Origin: Cordilura impudica
Lineage: Eukaryota > Arthropoda > Insecta > Diptera > Scathophagidae
Assembly (NCBI GenBank): GCA_963682025.1
Contig: OY821520.1
Span: forward strand, 182,957,036 to 183,021,035
DNA length: 64,000 nt
Reading direction: 5' to 3'
Below the pieces are notes generated by a model, which saw only the letters and a list, made by a program, of their open reading frames with translations, was not told the origin of the DNA and searched no databases. Positions 47,140 to 57,977 of the stretch are shown here, in pieces (positions within the stretch are counted from its first letter, which is position 1; every line of letters begins with the position of its first letter). The position numbers and the translations under genes were made by a program.

Positions 47140-47836
47140 ATTCATCAACTATCATTTCTTTAACTACATAATCTAGCTCTAAAGGCTGTTTTTGAAGTTG
47201 ACGTCTTATACGTCAACTTCAGATGATCGTCAGATGATGCAATTAAACGGTGGAAAACATCAGCATTTGTTGAAATTCTGTAATCTTTATTACGTGCTTC
47301 TTCTGCTTCCTCGGATAGCATACCAATAGGGAGTACTGCTGCATCAATTATGTCTTTTCCAGGTATTAGTATTTTATGGACAGTAACAGGTATGAAGTAT
47401 CAGTTATATTTTTTAACAACTAGCTCAGCCGTATCCCACGCAAATTTTTGAAATTTCACAGTATCAATTTATTATTTGAAGAACAATTCCAAAGCGACCT
47501 ATAAGTTCTTCATCAACACCTGTTATATTAGCAACAAGTGCAGGGTTGGAAAAGAAACGCCTTGAAGTATTTCCATCGTTCGAAGTACCCGTATTTTTTT
47601 GGTGCGATATACGTAATTTTTTGGTGCGATTCCCCCCAGCGTTTACAAAAGTGACTAAGAAATCGCTTCTGAATTGCTTTTTTCACTATTTCGATTTCAT
47701 TAATCGTAAGCATCGAGTTTTTTGCTTTTATCAAATCGGTTAATAAATCAACATTATTACCGCAATTAATACTTATCTTACACAATTCACTATATGGTAT
47801 AGAAAATAAACTCATTTTAGTAATTATATTTGACAA
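47140..47836 (-). pseudogene. Family X copy 2: unnamed element protein, intronless and broken
   Basis: Minus strand, start at 47836 (MSNIITKMSLFSIPYSELCK). The helical N-terminus includes INEIEIVKKAIQKRFLSHFC, aligning with RIQRQF of copy 1. A frame change leads into GTSNDGNTSRRFFSNPALVA, NITGVDEELIGRFGIVLQII (about 47590-47450). Another change gives IDTVKFQKFAWDTAELVVKK, YNWYFIPVTVHKILIPGKDI, IDAAVLPIGMLSEEAEEARN, KDYRISTNADVFHRLIASSD. The frame is then lost again near LELDYVVKEMIVDE. Corrected for two or three small frameshifts there is no in-frame stop in the core, and no introns interrupt the motifs that are split in copy 1. Function unknown; the dispersal and decay suggest a mobile-element protein. 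Confidence 0.75.
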
Positions 47837-47847
47837 TTTTATAAAAC

Positions 47848-48612
47848 AACAAGTAAGAAAATTATAGTCGATCTAGACCGACTATACGATACCCTATACC
47901 ATGCGTTTAGAGACCCTATCTCTCAGGTCCAACTAACTGGATATAGAAAATAAGCATAAACCAAATTTGAATGGGATTTTTATTAATTTTTTTGGCTGCA
48001 GATATGAAAAAGTTCATATCGGATGCTATATCTATATGGGGACTACGCCCAAAAATGGACCGATCCTAACCATGTTTGGTAAAGTCTCTTGTATTTTGCA
48101 AAAAATATATTCAAACAAAATTTGAGAAGAATCAGGGCAATACTTTTTGTTTTTTGATAGATTTAAGTGAAGATCGGGAAGCAGCTCTATATGGGGCCTA
48201 TGACTAAGAGTTGTCCCATAGGGATCATTTTTGGACTACTCATTAATGGATGTAATAAACGCATACAAACCCAATTTGAGTAAGATCTATATGACAATTG
48301 GGATCTTATGGCAATTTATGTCGATTTCATAGGGGTCATTTGTATGGGGGCTAAGTCTGAACATGGACCGATTCTCACCAATTTCAACAGCATTCATTCT
48401 ATGGCGAAAGCTTATATACCCAAGTTCGTCAAAATATATTCATATTTGCGACCTGTAGTTAGATAACAAGGTTTACATGGACACACAGACGAACGGACGG
48501 ACGGACGGACTGACATCGTTAAATCGAATCAGATAGTGATTCTGATTCGATCGGTATAATAAAAGATGGGTCTAGGTCAAATATTTTTGGTAGCTACAAA
48601 CAGCAGCACAAA
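47848..48612 (-). mobile_element. INE-1-like element, family B, inverted
   Basis: Begins AACAAGTAAGAAAAT and the near-perfect palindrome (one mismatch), then ATACCCTATACC, and continues collinear with 11.57-12.32 kb in reverse, including the (GGAC)n core at about 48488-48510. The 5' hairpin end is missing. The 3' end lies 11 bp from the start of family X copy 2. Confidence 0.88.
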
Positions 48613-49309
48613 AATAGTTGCGGACGTTAATCGAATCATATGGTTTTGCTTTTCTTGTTTTGCTTTTGTCGTTATGATCTTTTTTGGAATTGCTCTCAAT
48701 TATTTAAAAAGTTTTGTTGTAATGGATAACTCCAATATCATTACAAAGTTTAAGCCTAGGTGTATGCAACACATTTTGTTACAAACCTACGCTGCAAAAT
48801 TCGTGAAAATTCAGAAAATGTATGTTTGTTAAGCGATCGGTGAAAGTCGATGGATTTTTTTTTGGGGAAATTCAAAGAATAAACTCTCATCCTTCATTCT
48901 GTTGCAGTAAGAAGATGGAGGTAGCCCGAGCTAACTTATTTTTTTTTCCAAGGAAATGTGCAAAATCCCGAATTTTTTAAAGCCATTTGAATTTGCCCAT
49001 ATCTATCTATCTAAACTGCCTATGCAATCCATATAACTTTTTTTAAAACAAAAGGATGCTGTACTCCAATAAAAACGATACTAAATTTTGGCAGGTAAAA
49101 TATCTTAGATGCATAAGCTGTTTAGTTGGACGACAATTTTCATCAGTTTTCGTTTTACAATATTTAAGTGACTTCACTAAATTTTTTCTAAGACAAAATA
49201 TTACTTTTTACTAAAAAAAAATTATTGGTTTTTCTTAATGAAACACTTGTCTACAAAACTGCATCATTGGATTTTTGAAAAGTAATTGTCGAAAAATTGT
49301 TTTTTTGTC
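48613..49309. other. AT-rich region, no gene seen
   Basis: Nothing recognised. Confidence 0.5.
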
Positions 49310-50093
49310 AAAAAAAAAATACCACTGTGCGTTATTAGAGTTCTCCTTTTTGATTTCAAACTTGACTGCATTCCACAGGTTTCCTATGGGATTAGAGTCA
49401 GGTTTTGGACTGGCTAATCCAAAATATTGATCTTCTCAACATAGAACCAAAGTTTTACTAGTCTGGAGGAGTGTTTGGTGTAATTGTCTTGCATAAATTT
49501 CATTTTTATTGGCATAAAGTCGAAGGCATGTGGTTCCATAAGTTTTTTTATATGCCCATGTACTGTAACGTATCCATTTTGACATTAATTTTTATGAGAG
49601 GACCTGCGCCATGCCAAGAAAATGGATCCCAGATCGTAAACTTATTATGCCCGTCTGGTCTATTGATTTTCAGTTCGTCACTCTACAACACGTTTTGTTA
49701 GAAATCAATGGTACTTTCGTTATGGGTTTTGGAAGTTGTTAATTGTTTGGAGATATTTTTTCTTGATAACAGTGACATTTCTCGAGAAATGTGCTCAAAT
49801 AAGTTTACACCATTCAATCGGATTCTGACATAGCTGCTGGATACTTCTAAGTCCCAGACTGATTAATGTCGAATGATACCGCCATTTTACTTTGGCTTTT
49901 GCTTCCGAATTTTGTCCGGAATCATAAATACATCGAAATTCTCATCATATGAATGAACAGCATTGTACATTTTTTATTTTTTTTTTTCATGAGAATATGT
50001 ATAGATTGGAATTTCCACCACTTTTGTCCCGCATTTCTGCATTTTCCGTACTAACCGTCTCTCCCCAATTGTGGTATGTTTACCTTGTCCCAT
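49310..50093 (-). pseudogene. Tc1-like transposase remnant
   Basis: Minus strand with the natural start at 50093: MGQGKHTTIGERRLVRKMQK, CGTKVVEI, a typical Tc1-like N-terminus ('MGxGKxLTxxE'). Then VSSSYVRIRLNGVNLFEHIS (second DNA-binding part), SDELKINRPDGHNKFTIW, FSWHGAGPLIKINVKMDTLQ, FMPIKMKFMQDNYTKHSSRL (second catalytic Asp region; norm 'FQQDNDPKH'). The end reads NPIGNLWNAVKFEI (norm 'LNPIENLW'; the catalytic Glu position is now Gly). Several stops and frame changes. TIRs not identified. Confidence 0.8.
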
Positions 50094-50952
50094 TTTCAAA
50101 AAGTTTTCACTCTAATATACTTTTATTAGGTAATTTTGCGACTACGCAGAATTTCATGCGATTTTATGGAAAGCGACTGGAGTACTAAACGTTTAAAGTA
50201 ATTTGTGGTAACGGGAAATAATAAGCAGATCATAACGGAATATTTATGCAGAGAAATTGAAGCACTTTGATGCACCTTTAGTTAAAAATGTTTAACATTT
50301 TTGTTAAATCTAATATTGTGGCATTTATATATCCATGAGGAAGGGGCATTGGCAATTGCAATCTATACTACATGGAGCTCATTTTTTATATATACTAAAT
50401 TACAGTGACATCCGTAGCGAACAAAACAGAGTAATTCTGAACTATAAGAATATCGTAAAAAAGGCAGCCATAGCGGATCGAAAACTGCTCTAGAACTTTT
50501 TTCGGAGCACATAAAAATCAGCAAAATCCTGTGAAGGGACACGTTGAGCGAAAAAAAATAAATAAACGAATGGAAAATGTGAGTAGCGCTCTCGACAGCT
50601 CTTCCAAAAAACATTGAATAACAAATATCGAGTTCTTAAAATTAGCGATCTAAGGACTGATTCAAGGCATGATAATTTCAAAATGAGCAAGAAACCGTCC
50701 AGTGTTACTCTTTCCAGATGAGTAGAGGAGGTATCAGCATTTGATGATAAATAATTTTTGGTTAAATTTTAAAACCTAGACTAACAAGAAAAAATATTGA
50801 TTTAAACTTAAATTATAATAATTCGGATTTTAGAGCTGAAAGGGTTGAATCTTATCGTCAACACAGCTAATCACAAAAATTCATTTAAAATCCAAAATTC
50901 AATAAATTTAATAAAAACTCAAAATTACAATTTAACGTTCTTCTTTAAAGTT
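50094..50952. other. No recognised gene
   Basis: A 50.36-50.69 kb stretch is less AT-biased than its surroundings but neither strand translates into a family I know. Confidence 0.45.
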
Positions 50953-51185
50953 GTATACCCTATAATGAGTTTATACTGTTGCTTATAGTTAACAAAAATA
51001 TCTGGCCCAGATCCACATTTTATTACACCGATCGACAGATAATCACTTTCTCAGTCGATATAACCTTGTAATCAAACTAAAGGTCGCAAATCTAAATACA
51101 AGTCCTTATTGGCCATAGGACAATCGGTATGAAAACTGGTGGGAAGCGATGCATGTTTAGACCAAGTCCCTATACCAATGAACCC
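50953..51185 (+). mobile_element. INE-1-like fragment, family B, diverged
   Basis: TATACCCTATAATGAG start, ATCTGGCCCAGATCCAC, CACCGATCGA, AATCAAACTAAAGGTCGCAA and ATTGGCCATAGGACAATCGG follow the order of 11.53-11.84 kb, with the (GTCY)n tract deleted. Confidence 0.7.
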
Positions 51186-51189
51186 TATG

Positions 51190-51930
51190 AGATCGTCAAA
51201 TTTTCTTTTTGTGTATTTGTGGCAGCCAAATAAGCCCAAATATTCTCGGTAGTATTGAGAATTGGGTAGTGAATGATTAAGCTGGCTTAGTGTCCGGCAG
51301 CCATTCCTTTCCCAGACGGAATGCAATCTTGCGGTCATTTTCTTTTTTAAAGATCCAACAATCAGTCATCGGTGTTACGCTTTTTGCTTTAATCTCTTTA
51401 TAGCCTTGAGCATTCATTGTAGCTTCGGTGATGTCAAGCTCTCCGCAAAGCACCTCCAAACTACGACAGAGCCTCTAACGTGCTTAACAGTGCATGTGAT
51501 ATTTCGCTAAGCTGACTCCTCATCCTTTTTTCCAAATTTTTCTGTGTGTTTCTCCATCAAAAGTCTTAATCTCTTCGGTGAAGCGAACAGTTTCCAAAAA
51601 TATTTATTTTAATATTTTTTATCATAATTCATACGCTTCATTTTATTAACTTTGGACGTCTGTAATGAAATCTCTTTTTATGCAATGTGCGGCTTCTGGT
51701 TTAGCCGCATACAGTTTTTTCGAACTCCGCAATGATGTCCTTGGCAATTGGCCCTGCACTAACATAGGATTTTTTTATTTTCAATGTGGCAATAATCTTC
51801 CTCTCTTCCTTTTCGTTTAGTAGCTTTGGACGACCTGTTCGCTTTAAATTTTCAAACTTTTTAAAATTTTATAATTTACTGCAGTGTGGTGTCTTCGCGA
51901 TTTCACTAACTTATTTATCTATTTCCCTCT
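51190..51930 (-). pseudogene. Tc1-like transposase remnant, second lineage
   Basis: Minus-strand frames: EIAKTPHCSKL and KKFENLKRTGRPKLLNEKEE (the GRP(K/R) hook between the two DNA-binding helices, about 51828-51837). Then RKIIATLKIKKSYVSAGPIA, TEEIKTFDGETHRKIW, TVKHVRGSVVVWRCF (norm 'GGGSVMVWGCF'), TMNAQGYKEI, WIFKKENDRK (norm 'FQQDNDPKH': the second catalytic Asp is lost). Finally IWAYLAATNTQKEN-like sequence at the end, where the ENLW region has decayed. Different from the 49.3-kb copy in every aligned motif, so not a duplicate. Confidence 0.75.
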
Positions 51931-52651
51931 AACCTATTATAATTTTTCGAGTTTCGAATAAGATTTCAGTTCTAATTTTGGAAAAATTCTTTTAATGATT
52001 ATTTCACGGCAAATGTTAATAAATGAACTTAAACAATTATTTTGTTTCCATTATTACAAAATTAAACACAATAATAGCTGTAAAAATAAAGATTTTGGCA
52101 AAAAACATATTGAGAAAGAAAGTGTAAACTCACCTATGCTGCGTAGGTTTTAAAGATTTCTTTAAATTACTTTAAAAAAAATTTTGTATCTTTTTTTAAC
52201 TTTTTGTTGGTAGTGAAATGGAAATGAAATAACCTTTTTGTTTTTTTTACAAGAATTTTCTGGTACTAGAATTATAATTATAATAAGGGATATATAAAAT
52301 TATCATCGATATTGACTCACTTTTGCCGCCCATAGTATGTCAGTAACAAATTAGTCCATGAAATGTGATGGCATTAAGGACTTTGGAATATTAAGATTTA
52401 ATCGTTTTATGCTATTATTATTATTATTGTTATTAAAATTATTATACTCTAAGATATTTAATGCTTAAGTCTTATAACCATTAGTTATTGAATTTTGTAA
52501 TCATATTGTGCATCCATGACGATGCTGAACAACTCATATGAGTATGTACATATGTACTCCTATGTATGCATGTATGTATGTTCAAGTAGTTTCAATATGG
52601 TTTCTGTATTGAAGTAGTAGATGTTGTTCTTGTTGTTTAGCATACACATAT
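51931..52651. other. AT-rich region, no gene seen
   Basis: Short (ATT)n runs near 52408-52450 only. Confidence 0.5.
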
Positions 52652-53109
52652 GTACCCAGTCAGCATTTGGAAAATAATTTTAAAAAAAATCACTTTACTG
52701 AGTTTTCTTCGAACACTTTTGATTACAAACTGAAAATGGTATGTTCGATTAAAAAGAAAGTCGAAAATTATTCACGTTGACGTTAAAAAGTGATTAATTG
52801 AAATAGATCATGCATTTTATTGAAATGTGACTGTTTTGAATACTATTTTGGAAGGAAATCTCGAGCAGCAGAACAATTGTTTACTAATTTTGAAGCAAGC
52901 GTCCAATATTTGAATATTGTGAATTTCTGTTTATGAATATCAGTCGAATCAGTGAAGTTTACCTATTTAAGTTTCATTTTATACAAGTGAATATATTTGA
53001 AAGCGAAAAGTGAATAAATTTTAAAGTGAATAAATTTAAATAAAGAAAATTAATAACAGCCAAACATTAAAAAAAAAGCAATAAAAAAAGCCAAAAATGA
53101 ATACTTCCC

Positions 53110-54490
53110 AATAACCGAGTTTCGAGCTTGCTCGGTTATTAGACTCGAGCCGATCGAGTAGCATGTAAAAATATAAATATAAGTATTAAGTATTAAGTAT
53201 AAAAATTTTATACTTTTTGGAATCGCACAAGTACCAGGAATTTTCCGAACTTGAACTCGGAACAAATTTGCACTCTCTTTTATAGAATGTGTCTGATCTT
53301 TTTCAAGTACCACAATTTTAGTCAGATTTCATTAACTATAAATTTGCCCATGTCTTCGTTCGTTAACTATTTTTTGTAAATCGATGGCAAATTCCAATGG
53401 AGTGTATATTTTTATACACTTATATATAAAGTGGTAGACTTTTTTGAGTAGTAGTTCGCCAATAGCACTATTATTGTTGGATTGTTTGGAAATTTTAAGA
53501 AGACTGTGTCCATATACTTGCAACTGCAAACAGTAAATCATCAAAATTTCACAGATTTATACAGAAATTGACGGATCTGTTTCGAGGAGTTGCACGCACA
53601 TAGCTCAATGCTAATAAAATTTAAAAAAAATTTTTGTTTGCTGTTTTTTGTCGGGAAGTAGTCGCGCCAAGCTTTAACTATTCTGCTGTGAAACTTGAAG
53701 GAAATATTCTCTTAATGTATATACTCGTAGTCCGAAAGAATAGAAACTTTTGATAAGTCAACATCAAATTACATTTGTACAGAAAGTGATTAATATCAGT
53801 CGAGCAGCATTATACTCGTACCGGCGCATTAATTTTGGTCGGAATTGTTTAAAGTTTTGAAATGAGTGATCTATAAATATACTCTTTTATAAACAGCGTA
53901 AAAATTAAAGGACAAATTTTTTTTATTAGTTTACACTTTTTGCAACTCTTTTTCAAGTAGTGATTCCCACAAGCCGACATTTTTGTCCAATTACTTCGAA
54001 ATCTTGAGAACATAATTTCCACATATATTCAAATTTAAATACTGTTGACATTGTCCAAGTCTTACTGAAAAATTTCTTGAAAATTGACATCAAACATATA
54101 TGAAGATAATATTTTCATACATTTGGGAAAGTGGCTGATCTTTTTCGAGTAGTAGTTAGCCCACTCCACATTCTTTATCAGAATGCCACAATATTTCAGA
54201 AGAATATTCTATTAATATAACTGACTCGATAATATACATATATCATATTTTTGGAAAATTTTTTGTAAAATTTGGTCAAACATCTATGGATTGGATTTTT
54301 CATGCATTTGTATGGAAAGTGATCGATCTTGTTCGAAGTTATAGTTTACTCACGTCAGTGGAATAATCTGATTCAAATAAAATTTTCACAAAATAGTTAA
54401 ATTTATCTTTTTATATGTTTTCAAACATGAAAAGTTTTTACTATCTCATCCAATACTCGAGCAGCTCGATTAGCGTGAATCTCGGTTAAT
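53110..54490. mobile_element. Nested element, TIR AATAACCGAGWTTC
   Basis: AATAACCGAGTTTC (53110-53123) is inverted with small mismatches at 54477-54490. Each end also carries CTCGAG/GATCGAG motifs. At the left, ATAACCGAG/CTCGGTTAT forms a 9-bp hairpin (53111-53139). Confidence 0.5.
53280..54355. repeat. Seven diverged ~140-210-bp tandem units
   Basis: A GAAAGTGRCTGATCTTTTTC, GAGTAGTAGTT-like motif recurs at about 53285, 53428, 53568, 53780, 53945, 54133 and 54318, each followed by a CCCACTCCA-like or related segment. Divergence is high. Confidence 0.55.
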
Positions 54491-55086
54491 AAAAGCAAAG
54501 AAAATGAATTTAAATTGTGCAACGGATTAGCCAAGGGAGTGAATATTCCATATGACTTATTAAAGAATTTTTGATTGAGAATGGATTTTTTTTTAAATAA
54601 ATATTTTATTTATACGTTTTTTCAATTCAATAACTTAATTCTGTAAATAATTGCTGTATCTAAATACGTATGTATATGCCTTTTTATATAAACTTATTTA
54701 TATAAAATACATCAATTAATTATTATATTTTATATAATTGTTACGTAACGCAAACAATTAGAAATACGACTGGAAAATGAATTGTAATAGACCATTAATT
54801 GTTTAATGTGTATAAATACGATTGGAAAATAGCTCAAAAAAGATTCGCGAATGTTTACAAATATGGCTCTTAAACTGATCTGAAAATCGGGTAATAAAAG
54901 AATATTTAAGGTATTAAAAATTAACGCATTTATGATAGTTTTAATTGCACGGCGGAGTATAAATTGACTCGAATATGATCATTAGTTTCATAAAATGCTG
55001 ACTGGGTACTCATGTATTTCACCACTGTATTCATACATGCATGTTTGTGGCATCTATGTTGTTGAATTTGTTCTTCTAACAAAACT

Positions 55087-55158
55087 TTACTGATTTAATA
55101 CATTTTTTCTGTATACTTTTTTTTGTTCCAGGTAAGTTAACGCACAAGGAAATCAATA
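55087..55158 (+). promoter_or_regulatory. Candidate recursive-splicing (ratchet) site
   Basis: A branch-point-like TTACTGATTTAA (55087-55098), a polypyrimidine tract and TTCCAG (ending 55131) are joined with no exon to GTAAGT (55132-55137). In Drosophila such zero-length 3'/5' splice-site fusions subdivide introns of tens of kilobases. A second perfect GTAAGT lies 27 nt downstream (55159), which could define a 27-nt exon. The host gene would be read on the plus strand; no exon of it is seen here. Confidence 0.6.
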
Positions 55159-55159
55159 G

Positions 55160-56548
55160 TAAGTTTAAGCATAACAAATACATATACACACACTGATACT
55201 AATTAAATTCCATTTAATAAAACGTCATAAATTAAATTGAACGATTTTTGTTTTGTTTTAAGATTAAACTTTTCTTTTGTTGTTTTTTTTTTTTTTTGTT
55301 TTAAATTATCATTTTTATGTGTTTTTGCATTATAAGAAGACCCACAATATTCTGCTAAATATATAAACGAGAACATACTTCATTCAGATGTCGACACATA
55401 TATATATATGTCAACATGTTTATGAAAATTAATGTGTTTCCCACCTACGGCTCTAGGAGTACTAGTCCTTTGCAAAGTGTTTCCTTGTGGTTTTTCTCAT
55501 GTATTTTTCCATTCGTTTTATTTTCAAAGTTATTCTCATTAGTAACAGTTGCTATGTGAAAGCGTAATTAAAAATTAAATATTCATCTGTAATGAATTTT
55601 TTCTGATTCTTTTGATAAAATCTTGTAGGATATTTTGCAGAAGAAAAAAAAACTCAAAAAATTTCTGCCACAAAGTCGGTCAAATGTAGTTTGTATATAT
55701 ATTTTGTTGTAACAATGTATTTATGTATTTTTTACACCTGATGAATGTGAAAACAATTACTTTGTAAAGCTTAAGTAAATTTAAGGGAAAAAATATTTTT
55801 AAAAAGGACCCATTGTAAAATGACAACTGAACTTGACTTTGGCCTGCCAATATTGGCTCTTCTCTGCACTGCATGCCAGGTTTTTGTATGAGAATTATGA
55901 TTTTAACTACAAACATGGACTTCGCAAACATAATCCTATTGATTCTATTGAAGTAACTGTTATAGTGTATCGAATGGTTTACCATTTCCTCCTTTCTTTT
56001 CTTCGTATTTTTTTTTGTGTCTGTGGTTCTTTATTTTTGGCATTCATTAATTTTAAATGGTGTTTAGTTTTGCAAATGTCAACAACTGTTGACTTTTGTT
56101 GGAAGTACGACTTTTTTGTTGGCGTATGTTGTTATTTTTTTTTTTCTCTTTTTTGACAAATATTCTAACAGGTTTGAGTTTGACATTATAATGATGTTTT
56201 CATTTAAAAATAAATAAACATTGCTACGATTTAAATCTGGATATATGTAGATTCAGTGAATAGTAACTATGGTACTGTGAGTTTATTAATTAAATATATT
56301 TTCAAAGACTTTTATTAAGAGCTTAAAATATAAAAAGCATAAAAAGGTGACGTAATATACTGTGAACGTCAGTAAACACCTTAGTTACTCATATTAAAAG
56401 ATTTATTAAAATGTAGCAATTAACACAAAATCAAAAATAAATATAAGGACTTCAAGAGTTATTTATTTATAGCTGAACTCAATAAAAAAATTAAACAAAA
56501 GCATTTCAAAACAGAAATAAATGCACTTCATTTAGGAAATGACCAAAT
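55160..56548. other. Possible host intron DNA, no gene seen
   Basis: Includes overlapping frames on both strands at 55680-56156 that match nothing and are Phe/Tyr-rich by composition. A TATATATATA palindrome region is near 55397-55410. No mobile element recognised. Confidence 0.5.
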
Positions 56549-57777
56549 TTTACGCGTCAAAAAAAAAGTTAACAGCAAAGAAAAGGCAACAGAACTTCAA
56601 TACAAAAAGTAGTCTTTTAAAATTTTTTAATATTTGGTTTATTTTCATTTGGCCTTAAGCCCCTTATGTAGTCTTCTAGGCAGCGACTCGAAAAGTTTTT
56701 TTTGTTATATCAGGGGAGATTATGCTCCAATCTTCCTCGTGATGCATCTTTAAGTTTGCCTTGCTTGAAAAAGCCCTTCGACCTATTTTTCTGTCAAGAT
56801 TTTTCCACAGATGCTCGATTGGGTTGATCAGGTGTCTTAGGAGTCCGTTACAGTAGCCACTCTTTCACAAGCTTTAGATCGTTGTCCTATTGGAAGACCC
56901 TATTTCCAGCCATGCCTTATTTCTCGACGTTAGGGCCAACATTGTCCTTCAAAATGGCTAAGTAATCCATTTGGTTCATAGTGGAGTAAATAAAACCATA
57001 ATTACCAACACCTGTTCGCGCCACATATCCCAAAACCATAACTGAACCCTTACTGTATATAACAGTTTTTGTAACACACTTTTTTTTGCATGTTTCATTC
57101 TTAGCACGCTATATTTTTGGAGAGCTTTTCGCGCCGAAAATTTTGAATTTCCTCTTGTCTGTATATAATATGCTTTCCCACTAAGATAGATCCTCATTTT
57201 TCTACTTTTGATCGAAATTCATTAGCTTGCTCTGATTCGCCTTGGACATGTATGATTTCTTGCAGACCATTTTTGTGAAGCGATCTCTTTACTGTACTTG
57301 AACTTACTGGTTTGCCTGATGTCTGCGTTATGTTTCTGATAACTTAACTGCACTTTAGGCTGTATATGTCTTTACTTCTCTTAGTACAGCTCTAACTTCA
57401 GTACCACTAAGCTGATTTTGGCGTCCAGATCTCGTTAAATCTACAACCTGATGGTGTTTGGCACATTCATCAACTACTCTTTTTATTGTGCAGTGGTTCC
57501 TACCCACAATTTCGCCAATTTCAGGCAAGGATTTACCTTTTTCTTTTTAATCTTAAATATTTTCCGAGTTTACTTTCTCATAGTGAGAATATTTGCTTTT
57601 ACATCTTTTGAATTATTAATAATTAGTACAAATGAAATTCAAATGATTTTTAGTAAAGTAGAACACGTGATCAGTACAAATTTGTCCCAAAAAGTATTTG
57701 TTCTTCCCCGAAGTATAAAAAAGCGTAAGTAAGTGTTACCATTGTTTATTTTTTTTTTTTTTTTTGGCGCGTAAAAT
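56549..57777 (-). mobile_element. Tc1-like element with TIRs, ~1.23 kb
   Basis: TTTTACGCGTCAAAAAAAAA near 56548-56567 faces an inverted ATTTTACGCGCCAAAAAAAA near 57758-57776. If the ends are CGCGYCAAAA, both are flanked by TA. A broken transposase fills the interior in the minus direction. Confidence 0.7.
56640..57545 (-). pseudogene. Tc1-like transposase, broken
   Basis: Minus-strand order: GKSLPEIGEIVGRNHCTIKR (helix-turn-helix), VVDLTRSGRQNQLSGTEVRA (hook and second domain; GRQ replaces GRP), KPVSSSTVKRSLHKNGLQEI, KGSVMVLGYVARTGVGNYGF (norm 'GGSVMVWGCM..GVG'), TMNQMDYLAILKDNVGPNVE. Then VFQ-stop-DNDLKLVKEWLL (second catalytic Asp kept, KHTS lost), RTPKTPDQPNRASVEKS (ruined 'SPDLNPIEHLW') and SRCLEDYIRGLRPNENKP at the end. 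Multiple stops; non-functional. It lies within clear TIRs, unlike the other Tc1-like remnants here. Confidence 0.82.
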
Positions 57778-57977
57778 CTGATGCATTTTCACTTTCGATA
57801 GATTTGTGCAATATTCCCACTTGATATGATTTCATGTTTTATAGTAGTCAATCTCTAAATGGTATAGTCCTAAACTCTATTATATTACTTTTTATGGTGG
57901 GTCAATAATAATTTTGTTATAAGACAACTTAAAGATTAAAAATTGCTGTTTACATAATTTTGACGCTCACAGTATGT

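Larger units (their letters stand above)
52652..55009. mobile_element. Composite element, 17-bp TIR GTACCCAGTCAGCATTT
   Basis: GTACCCAGTCAGCATTT at 52652-52668 is perfectly inverted at 54993-55009. The outer ~200 bp on each side match the two halves of the 366-bp MITE at 39.6 kb, so the 2-kb middle is an insertion or a larger internal part. The middle contains another inverted pair and a tandem array (listed next). No coding region. Confidence 0.7.

Noticed and set aside
48566..48832. 88-codon plus-strand frame
   Set aside because: It starts inside an INE-1-like end and its composition is what AT-rich DNA gives; no motif.
55680..56156. Overlapping 101- and 107-codon frames on opposite strands
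   Set aside because: They overlap each other, are dominated by Phe, Tyr, Leu and Ile from AT-rich DNA, and match nothing.
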